Shown: piece after piece, positions 1-4,906 of the stretch
Position numbering within the stretch: the stretch's first letter is position 1
Layout: every line of letters starts with the position of its first letter
Assembly: GCA_958442925.1 (NCBI GenBank)
Contig: CAUCIO010000102.1
Coordinates: forward strand, 1-7,638
Source: an uncultured Clostridium sp.
GTDB taxonomy: Bacteria > Bacillota > Clostridia > Lachnospirales > Lachnospiraceae
Length of the DNA stretch: 7,638 nucleotides
Direction of reading: 5' to 3'
The notes under the pieces: model-generated
What the model saw: the letters and a program-made list of their open reading frames with translations, nothing else
Told to the model about the DNA's origin: nothing
The model's database searches: none
Program-made: the position numbers and the translations under genes

Positions 1-934
1 CCTGATGTTCAAGACCTTCCAGGGCGTAACAGAGGATGCTAAGAATACAGTATATTTAAGACCTGAGACTGCCCAGGGTATTTTCGTGAATTTCAAGAAT
101 GTTCAGAGAACATCCAGAAAGAAAATCCCGTTCGGAATCGGCCAGATTGGAAAATCCTTCCGTAATGAGATTACCCCTGGAAACTTTACCTTCCGTACCA
201 GAGAGTTTGAGCAGATGGAGTTAGAGTTCTTCTGCGAGCCTGGCACTGACTTAGAGTGGTTTGCATACTGGAAGCAGTTCTGTATTGACTGGCTGCAGAA
301 CCTGGGCATTAAGCCTGATGAGATGCGCGCCCGCGATCATTCTCCGGAGGAGCTGTGCTTCTACAGCAAGGCTACCACAGACCTGGAATTCCTCTTCCCG
401 TTCGGCTGGGGCGAGCTTTGGGGAATCGCAGACAGAACGGATTACGATCTGACACAGCACCAGAACGTATCCGGACAGGATATGACCTACTTTGACGATG
501 AGAAGAAGGAAAAATATATTCCTTATGTCATTGAGCCGTCTCTGGGAGCTGACCGTGTGACTCTGGCATTCCTCTGCGCTGCTTATGATGAAGAGGAGAT
601 CGGTGAGGGAGATGTGAGAACAGTTCTTCATTTCCATCCGGCTATCGCTCCTGTTAAGGTAGGCGTGCTTCCGCTGTCCAAGAAGTTAAATGAGGGCGCT
701 GAGAAGGTTTACGCAGAGCTTTCCAAGTATTATAACTGCGAATTTGACGACAGAGGAAATATCGGAAAGAGATACAGAAGACAGGACGAAATCGGAACTC
801 CGTTCTGTGTTACCTATGATTTCGACTCTGAAACAGACGGCGCAGTTACAGTCCGTGACCGCGATACTATGGAGCAGGTGAGAGTGCCGATTACAGAGCT
901 TAAGAGCTACCTGGAGGATAAATTCCGCTTCTAG
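1..934 (+). CDS. glyS: Glycyl-tRNA synthetase, class II single-chain type (3' part)
   Basis: This cytoplasmic enzyme attaches glycine to tRNA-Gly using ATP. The reading frame is open from the window edge (first full codon at base 2), so the start lies upstream; about 310 residues are visible of a protein usually near 460, so roughly the first third is missing. Numbering from the Met at base 5, the glycyl-specific segment RPETAQGIFVNFK is at 19-31. Class II motif 2, with its conserved arginine, is FRNEITPGNFTFRTREFEQM at about 52-71. Motif 3 is EPSLGADRVTLAFL at about 178-191. The C-terminal anticodon-binding domain begins near HFHPAIAPVKVGVLPL and runs to the TAG stop. This is the homodimeric (alpha2, archaeal/eukaryotic-like) form, not the separate GlyQ/GlyS subunits of many bacteria. 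An intrinsic terminator follows 46 bp after the stop. The ATG at base 5 is internal, not the start. Confidence 0.96.
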   Translation, partial: LMFKTFQGVTEDAKNTVYLRPETAQGIFVNFKNVQRTSRKKIPFGIGQIGKSFRNEITPGNFTFRTREFEQMELEFFCEPGTDLEWFAYWKQFCIDWLQNLGIKPDEMRARDHSPEELCFYSKATTDLEFLFPFGWGELWGIADRTDYDLTQHQNVSGQDMTYFDDEKKEKYIPYVIEPSLGADRVTLAFLCAAYDEEEIGEGDVRTVLHFHPAIAPVKVGVLPLSKKLNEGAEKVYAELSKYYNCEFDDRGNIGKRYRRQDEIGTPFCVTYDFDSETDGAVTVRDRDTMEQVRVPITELKSYLEDKFRF

Positions 935-980
935 GCGCTGAGGAGCAGAGAGCCTTAAAGACAGAAAACCGGACAGACAA

Positions 981-1037
981 AGGGTCTGCCGCCTTACGAT
1001 AACAGATCGGAAAGGAGGCAGACCCTGTTTATTTTTC
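981..1037 (+). terminator. Intrinsic terminator of glyS
   Basis: A perfect 10-bp stem pairs AGGGTCTGCC (981-990) with GGCAGACCCT (1017-1026). After a G/A mismatch it continues as CCTT (992-995) with AAGG (1012-1015), and the loop holds a further CGAT/ATCG pairing (997-1000 with 1006-1009). The T-rich run GTTTATTTTT follows at 1027-1036. It lies 46 bp after the glyS stop, in the right orientation for a rho-independent terminator. Confidence 0.9.
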
Positions 1038-1250
1038 CAGATTTTTACATAAAAAAGGATGTGGATTTTACAAAAAAGGAGTAAGATAGAAAAGGATTCA
1101 GGGAGGCCTGAAGACGAAAGCAGCCGCAGAGATGAGAGGGGGAAGCTGGATTTCCGTTTTCTGTCGCTGGTAATGGGAAGATGCATCAGATATATGCCCA
1201 GATTTCATGGATTGTTTAATTTGAAAAATCAGAAGCTGGTTAGAAACCAG
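1038..1250. other. Convergent intergenic stretch, no gene seen
   Basis: This lies between the glyS terminator and the terminator of the opposing operon. It is A/G-rich on the plus strand. It holds an imperfect direct repeat, TTTTACATAAAAAAGGA (1043-1059) and TTTTACAAAAAAGGA (1066-1080), and a 6-bp hairpin, CTGGTT-AGA-AACCAG (1236-1250). The open frame from 1059 on the plus strand runs through the next terminator and into the opposing gene, has no usable ribosome-binding site and resembles nothing I recognise. I therefore call no gene here. Confidence 0.6.
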
Positions 1251-1302
1251 TTAGAAATAAAAACCGCCCCGGCCGGACGATGTCGTCTGACTGGAGCGGT
1301 TT
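1251..1302 (-). terminator. Intrinsic terminator of the marR-MATE operon
   Basis: The two 19-nt arms at 1261-1279 and 1284-1302 pair around an ATGT loop with only two mismatches and two G-T wobbles; the outer stem is AAACCGC/GCGGTTT. Read on the minus strand, the stem starts 12 nt after the MATE stop codon (1314-1316) and runs out into TTATTTCTAA (1251-1260). A second small hairpin (1236-1250) follows. The hairpin could also act on plus-strand read-through from glyS, although the T-run on that side is short (TTTT, then CGTATTATT). Confidence 0.85.
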
Positions 1303-1313
1303 TCGTATTATTG

Positions 1314-2684
1314 TTAAGCTTTCTGATCCAGATCCCGAAGGGCTTTACGAAACTGGAATGTAAACAGAATGGCTGTGAAAGTTACAGCCAGAGTATCTGC
1401 AATGGGCTCTGACAGATAAACGGCTTTCGTTTGATCCATAGGCAGAATACGCGGCAGCAGATAGATCAGAGGAATCAGAAGGACAAATTTCCTTACGACT
1501 GCTACGGTGATGGACGCCTTGGCATTTCCCAGGGAGGTAAAAGTCATCTGGCAGGCCATCTGGATGCCGAACAGGAACATAACCGCCATGTAGATTCGAA
1601 GAGCCATGGCAGAGAATTCCACTAAATGGGGATCCGAGGTGAAAATACCGGCGAATCCGGCAGGGAACAGCATGATTCCTCCCCACAGGAGGCAGGAATA
1701 GAGGAGGCTGTTCTTTAGGAGAAGGAAATAGGCCTTTTTAACACGGCCTTTATTTCCTGCACCGTAGTTGTAGCTGATGATGGGCTGGGCTCCCTGTCCC
1801 AGACCCTGCAGAGGCAGCATGGCGAACTGCATCACGCTGGTGAGGATAGTCATGGCTCCCACCGCAATATCTCCTCCGTAAGTCAGCAGAGAAGAGTTAA
1901 AGCAGACGGAAATAACGCTTTCGCTGGACTGCATAATAAAGGTAGCCAGCCCCAGGGCCATGCAGGGCAGAAATACCTTCGGGCTCAGGCGCATGTATCT
2001 GGCCTGGATGCGCAGAACGGTTTTCTTTCCCAGGAGGAAGGAGAGCACCCAGATGCAGGAAGCCGCCTGGGAGAGTACGGTGGCAGCCGCAGCTCCGCGG
2101 ACACCCATTCCCAGGCCGAAGATGAAGATGGGATCCAGCACAATATTCAGCACAGCTCCAATGAGAACAGACAGCATTCCGGTTTTGGCAAAGCCCTGGG
2201 CAGTGATAAAGGCGTTCATGCCCAGAGTGAGCTGGACGAAGATGGTTCCCATGGCATAGATATTCATGTAGCTGACCGCATAGCTGATAGTATTTTCGCT
2301 GGCGCCGAAAGCCATGAGAAAATCACGGTTCCAGATGAACAGCACAGCAGTCAGCACAGCTGACGCGAGAATCTGGAGGCAGAAGCAGTTTCCCAGAATG
2401 TGTTCTGCAGATTTCTGATCTCCGCGTCCCATAGCGATAGAGGCTCTGGGAGCGCCGCCGCTGCTGATTAAGGCTGCAAAGGCAGATACAATCATAATGA
2501 TAGGCATACAGACGCCGACTCCTGTCAGGGCCATAGAACCTTCTCCCGGAATATGGCCGATATAAATACGGTCCACGATGTTGTAAAGCATGTTGATAAG
2601 CTGGGCAGCTACAGTGGGAAGAGCCAGATTGCGAAGCAGCTTTCCCACAGGTTCTGTTCCCAGAAAATCTTTATTTTCTGTCAT
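1314..2684 (-). CDS. MATE family multidrug efflux transporter (MepA-like)
   Basis: This 456-residue inner-membrane antiporter would export cationic drugs or other toxic organic compounds using a Na+ or H+ gradient; its substrate cannot be read from the sequence. Length and hydrophobicity fit the family's 12 transmembrane helices in two six-helix halves. Family hallmarks visible are LNIVLDPIFIFGLGMGVRG at about 179-197, closing the first half, and GQGAQPIISYNYGAGNKGRV at about 296-315 in the second half. The N-terminal segment LLRNLALPTVAAQLINMLYN, with a nearby D38, is typical of the MepA/DinF-like branch. The ATG at 2684 is chosen because AGGAGG (2694-2699) lies 9 nt upstream. That start is inside the end of the marR gene (14-bp overlap), so the two are co-transcribed and probably translationally coupled. 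Staphylococcus aureus pairs MarR-type MepR with MepA in the same way. Function as a MATE protein is secure; the subfamily name is tentative. Confidence 0.93.
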   Translation of the reverse strand: MTENKDFLGTEPVGKLLRNLALPTVAAQLINMLYNIVDRIYIGHIPGEGSMALTGVGVCMPIIMIVSAFAALISSGGAPRASIAMGRGDQKSAEHILGNCFCLQILASAVLTAVLFIWNRDFLMAFGASENTISYAVSYMNIYAMGTIFVQLTLGMNAFITAQGFAKTGMLSVLIGAVLNIVLDPIFIFGLGMGVRGAAAATVLSQAASCIWVLSFLLGKKTVLRIQARYMRLSPKVFLPCMALGLATFIMQSSESVISVCFNSSLLTYGGDIAVGAMTILTSVMQFAMLPLQGLGQGAQPIISYNYGAGNKGRVKKAYFLLLKNSLLYSCLLWGGIMLFPAGFAGIFTSDPHLVEFSAMALRIYMAVMFLFGIQMACQMTFTSLGNAKASITVAVVRKFVLLIPLIYLLPRILPMDQTKAVYLSEPIADTLAVTFTAILFTFQFRKALRDLDQKA

Positions 2685-3177
2685 GTACGGTTCCCTCCTT
2701 TAAATTGAAACGATTCGATTTATCCTTAGTATGTCCTGTTTTCTCCTCAAGCCCGGCCAGAGCATTGTCAAAGAGCCTGGAATTGAGGGACTGAAACAGA
2801 GAAAGCTCATCCTCTGAAAATCCGGAAAAAAGCCGGGTCTGAAACGCCAGGCGGGCGTTTCCAATTTCTTCCAGAATGTCCTGCGCGGCTTCTGTTACAT
2901 GCAGGTGGCTTTTCCGCCGATCATCCGGATCCCGCTGCCGGCTGAGAAGTCCCCGCTTACAGAGATTTTCTGCAGCCTGGGAAACATTGCCCTTTTTAAA
3001 CATGCGAAGCTCTACAATATCGCTGGCTGTGTCCAGACCGGGATTGTTGTGCAGAAATGCCAGGATTTCCGTTTCCATATGGGAAAGCTCGAAACGGTTT
3101 TCCACCGGCTTCATGGAGAACTCATAAAATTTGACAATCCGGCGGAGCCCTAAAAGCAGTTCAGTGCGGCTTTTCAT
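2671..3177 (-). CDS. MarR family transcriptional regulator
   Basis: This is a 168-residue dimeric winged-helix DNA-binding protein, likely a ligand-responsive repressor of its own operon. The winged helix-turn-helix spans about residues 33-98. The recognition-helix region is KKGNVSQAAENLCKRGLL (61-78), followed by the wing with the family's D-x-R-R signature in RDPDDRRKSHLHVT (82-95). Flanking helices at 1-30 and 98-145 would form the dimer interface. Start choice: ATG at 3177 has AGGAGG (3185-3190) 7 nt upstream. The same frame stays open 111 codons further, but that part crosses this gene's own promoter and reads as low-complexity Phe/Ser-rich sequence, so I reject it. The TAA stop (2671-2673) lies 14 bp inside the downstream MATE gene. 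There is only one cysteine (C73), so a two-cysteine redox switch is unlikely. The residues after about 145 are a charged tail. The ligand is unknown. Confidence 0.93.
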   Translation of the reverse strand: MKSRTELLLGLRRIVKFYEFSMKPVENRFELSHMETEILAFLHNNPGLDTASDIVELRMFKKGNVSQAAENLCKRGLLSRQRDPDDRRKSHLHVTEAAQDILEEIGNARLAFQTRLFSGFSEDELSLFQSLNSRLFDNALAGLEEKTGHTKDKSNRFNLKEGTVHDRK

Positions 3178-3184
3178 AGTATGT

Positions 3185-3190
3185 CCTCCT
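3185..3190 (-). promoter_or_regulatory. Ribosome-binding site that fixes the marR start
   Basis: A perfect AGGAGG on the minus strand lies 7 nt before ATG 3177. It settles the start against the much longer open frame upstream. Confidence 0.85.
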
Positions 3191-3192
3191 TG

Positions 3193-3215
3193 AAAAAAAG
3201 TTTTTTTTAGAACTA
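3193..3215 (-). promoter_or_regulatory. A/T-rich dyad in the marR leader, candidate operator
   Basis: On the plus strand, seven A, one G and eight T (3193-3208) form a near-perfect dyad, flanked by TTG and AGAACTA. It lies between the marR -10 element and its ribosome-binding site, a common place for MarR-family autorepression sites, which are usually A/T-rich dyads. Homopolymer runs are frequent in such leaders, so operator function is only inferred. It could also be an RNA hairpin or a bendable A-tract. Confidence 0.3.
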
Positions 3216-3229
3216 TTTTCCTGCCACAT

Positions 3230-3257
3230 ATTGTACCTTTTTTAAGAAAAATGTCAA
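3230..3257 (-). promoter_or_regulatory. Sigma-A-type promoter of the marR-MATE operon
   Basis: On the minus strand a perfect -35 TTGACA (3252-3257), a 16-bp spacer and -10 TACAAT (3230-3235, 5 of 6 consensus) are visible. Transcription would start near 3223, leaving a leader of about 46 nt before ATG 3177. The strong consensus suits a promoter normally held down by a repressor. Confidence 0.82.
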
Positions 3258-3292
3258 GAGAAAATACAGGAGGGAATAAAAAGAGGAAACAG

Positions 3293-3321
3293 GTGACAGA
3301 ATGGAACAGTTGAGATAGAAT
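3293..3321 (+). promoter_or_regulatory. Sigma-A-type promoter of the second MATE gene
   Basis: On the plus strand -35 GTGACA (3293-3298, 5 of 6), an exact 17-bp spacer and -10 TAGAAT (3316-3321, 5 of 6) are visible. Transcription would start near 3328, giving a leader of about 80 nt. Its -35 is 35 bp from the -35 of the divergent marR promoter, so one bound protein could affect both directions. Confidence 0.65.
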
Positions 3322-3332
3322 AGAGGGCGTGC

Positions 3333-3348
3333 CCTGGAATGTTCCAGG
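3333..3348. promoter_or_regulatory. 16-bp palindrome downstream of the promoter, candidate operator
   Basis: The sequence is CCTGGAA-TG-TTCCAGG: two perfect 7-bp arms around a 2-bp centre. It starts 11 bp after the -10 hexamer, around positions +6 to +21 of the predicted transcript, where a bound repressor would block initiation or early elongation. As RNA it could fold into a 6-bp hairpin with an AUGU loop. It does not match CIRCE or the clostridial LexA box as I know them, and it is more G/C-rich than typical MarR sites. Confidence 0.5.
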
Positions 3349-3370
3349 ACAGAAGAATACGAAAACAAAA

Positions 3371-3411
3371 GAGTAAGAAATACTCAAAAAGGATGAAAGG
3401 ATGACTTGAGT
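3371..3411 (+). promoter_or_regulatory. Leader with two mutually exclusive short stems and nested mini-frames
   Basis: GAGTA (3371-3375) can pair with TACTC (3381-3385). Alternatively ACTCAA (3382-3387) can pair with TTGAGT (3406-3411), placing the ribosome-binding site AAAGGA (3396-3401) in its loop and the GTG start partly in its stem. The two stems share ACTC, so only one can form at a time. Two tiny frames, ATG AAA GGA TGA (3393-3404) and ATG ACT TGA (3401-3409), overlap the same stretch. The stems are only 5-6 bp, so a role in translation control is speculative. Confidence 0.3.
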
Positions 3412-4738
3412 GATGGGACAGAATACTGCAAATCTTCTGGAGGATCCAATTAAGACGCTGTACGGAAAATACCTGCTTCCGTCTATCAGCGCCACGCTGG
3501 TGACTTCCATTTATATTTTAGCTGACACGATGATGGTTGGCCGTGGCGTGGGAGCGGTAGGAATTGCAGCTTTAAACCTGCTGCTACCGGTGTTCAGCCT
3601 GTTTTTTGGAACGGGAATGATGTTCGGCGTAGGAGGAAGCGTCCTCTTTTCCATTTCCAGAGGCAGACAGGAGGAAACCATGTGCCGCCGGTATTTTACG
3701 GCAGCCCTTATGCTGGCTCTGTTAGTGGGAGCTTTTTATGGAACGGCTTTCCAGATCTGGTTTGAACCGGTGACAGCGTTTTTAGGACGAAATGAGAGCA
3801 TGGACCTGTTTGTGCGCCAGTATGGACGGATTCTGATTGCCGGAGCGCCGATTTTTGTCTGCTCCTCCTTTTTCCAGGCCTTTGTCCGCAATGACAAAGA
3901 GCCTAAGAGGGCCATGGCTGCGGTGATTGCCGGAGGAGTGTCCAACGTAATTTTAGATTATGTATTTATTTTTCCGATGGGAATGGGCATGGCGGGAGCC
4001 GCTGCGGCCACTGTGATCGGCTCTCTGATTACTGTTGTGATTCTCCTGACACATTTCGTTTCTCCAGCCAATACCTTAAAGCTCACCAGGCGCTTTGGCC
4101 TCCGCGAGATGAGGGCGTCGGCAGTGAATGGCGCTTCCAGCTTTCTGGTGGAGATGACAGGCGGAATTGTTATTTTTTTATTTAACAGACAGCTGTTAAG
4201 CTATGTGGGAGATCTGGGAGTGGTTGTGTATGGAATTGTGTCAAACAGCGCTCTCATTGCCGCCTCCATTTTTAACGGAATTTCCCAGGCGGCCCAGCCG
4301 GTCATGGCGATTAATTTTGGAGCCGGAAAGAGGGAACGGGTGGAGGAGACCAGGCGCCGGGCCTTAAAGACAGCGGCAGCGGCAGGCATTTTATTTACTG
4401 CCATCGGACTTTTCTGCCCCCAGGTTCTGGTATACGCGTTTGTAGAGCCTACAGAGGAGATTATAGCCATGGGAGTGACGGCAGTCCGCATTTATTTTCT
4501 GTCCTTTCTGGCTGCGGGAGCCAATGTTTTGTTCGCCACTTATTTCCAGTCTGTGCTGAAACCGGGATTTGCCATGGCCATTTGTATGCTGAGAGGAATC
4601 ATATTAAATGGGGCGTTTGTTTTCCTGCTTCCCATGTTTTTTGGGGTGAATGGAATCTGGGCTGCCATGACAGCCACAGAGTGTCTGACTCTTCTGTGCG
4701 CGTTGATCATGCTGAAAGAGGGAAGAAAAACTGCATAA
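3410..4738 (+). CDS. MATE family efflux transporter, second copy
   Basis: This 442-residue polytopic membrane protein has the size and twelve-helix layout of the MATE drug/cation antiporter family; its substrate is unknown. Hallmarks are SNVILDYVFIFPMGMGMAG (about 178-196, with D183) in the first half and ISQAAQPVMAINFGAGKRER (about 291-310) in the second. It is clearly diverged from the other MATE protein here, with a different N-terminus and few shared residues outside these motifs, so it is not a recent tandem copy. The start is uncertain by one codon: GTG 3410 is 8 nt after AAAGGA (3396-3401), while ATG 3413 is 11 nt after it. I keep GTG for the spacing; ATG is nearly as good. It has its own promoter, divergent from marR. 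No convincing terminator follows the stop, so some read-through into ppdK is possible. Confidence 0.92.
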   Translation: MMGQNTANLLEDPIKTLYGKYLLPSISATLVTSIYILADTMMVGRGVGAVGIAALNLLLPVFSLFFGTGMMFGVGGSVLFSISRGRQEETMCRRYFTAALMLALLVGAFYGTAFQIWFEPVTAFLGRNESMDLFVRQYGRILIAGAPIFVCSSFFQAFVRNDKEPKRAMAAVIAGGVSNVILDYVFIFPMGMGMAGAAAATVIGSLITVVILLTHFVSPANTLKLTRRFGLREMRASAVNGASSFLVEMTGGIVIFLFNRQLLSYVGDLGVVVYGIVSNSALIAASIFNGISQAAQPVMAINFGAGKRERVEETRRRALKTAAAAGILFTAIGLFCPQVLVYAFVEPTEEIIAMGVTAVRIYFLSFLAAGANVLFATYFQSVLKPGFAMAICMLRGIILNGAFVFLLPMFFGVNGIWAAMTATECLTLLCALIMLKEGRKTA

Positions 4739-4763
4739 ATTGGAAAGATTTGCAGAAACCCCC

Positions 4764-4791
4764 TTTACTAGTTCCAAGATTATGTTATAAT
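4764..4791 (+). promoter_or_regulatory. ppdK promoter with extended -10
   Basis: A perfect -10 TATAAT (4786-4791) is preceded by TG at 4783-4784, one base upstream, making an extended -10. A weaker -35 TTTACT (4764-4769, 4 of 6) sits 16 bp upstream. The predicted start near 4798 leaves a leader of about 109 nt. The promoter begins 25 bp after the MATE stop, so ppdK has its own transcription. Confidence 0.8.
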
Positions 4792-4800
4792 ATTCACGAA

Positions 4801-4882
4801 GGCGGAAGAATCATGGGCAAATGCCTGAAAATCGTCTCCGCCGCAGTCACAATCTGTTTTACAATTCAGCGGGTATTCCCGC
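4801..4882 (+). promoter_or_regulatory. Structured 5' leader of ppdK
   Basis: Stem 1 pairs GGCGGA (4801-4806) with TCCGCC (4837-4842) and encloses a smaller GGGC-AAAT-GCCT hairpin (4815-4826). Stem 2 is GCGGG-TATT-CCCGC (4869-4882), ending 8 nt before the AGGAGG ribosome-binding site at 4891-4896. No T-run follows either stem, so neither looks like a terminator. I recognise no known riboswitch class. Plausible roles are 5'-end mRNA stabilisation or protein binding. Confidence 0.45.
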
Positions 4883-4906
4883 AAAACAATAGGAGGAAAA
4901 CAACTT

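Noticed and set aside
686..1186. Minus-strand open frame of 166 codons
   Set aside because: About half is antisense to conserved glyS coding sequence and it crosses the glyS terminator; no ribosome-binding site or known domain.
1059..1412. Plus-strand open frame of 117 codons after glyS
   Set aside because: It runs through a strong terminator hairpin and into the opposing MATE gene, has no properly spaced ribosome-binding site, and its translation is basic and low in recognisable structure.
1960..2259. Plus-strand frame inside the first MATE gene
   Set aside because: Antisense shadow of a conserved membrane protein; no independent start signals. The same reasoning removes the other antisense frames in the MATE and ppdK genes.
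3178..3510. N-terminal extension of the MarR frame to 279 residues
   Set aside because: The extra 111 codons cover the marR promoter and the start of the divergent MATE gene. The ATG at 3177 has a perfect ribosome-binding site and gives a normal MarR length.
4739..4763. Possible terminator between the second MATE gene and ppdK
   Set aside because: Only a weak TGCATAAAT/ATTTGCA pairing is present and no T-run follows it, so I do not call a terminator.
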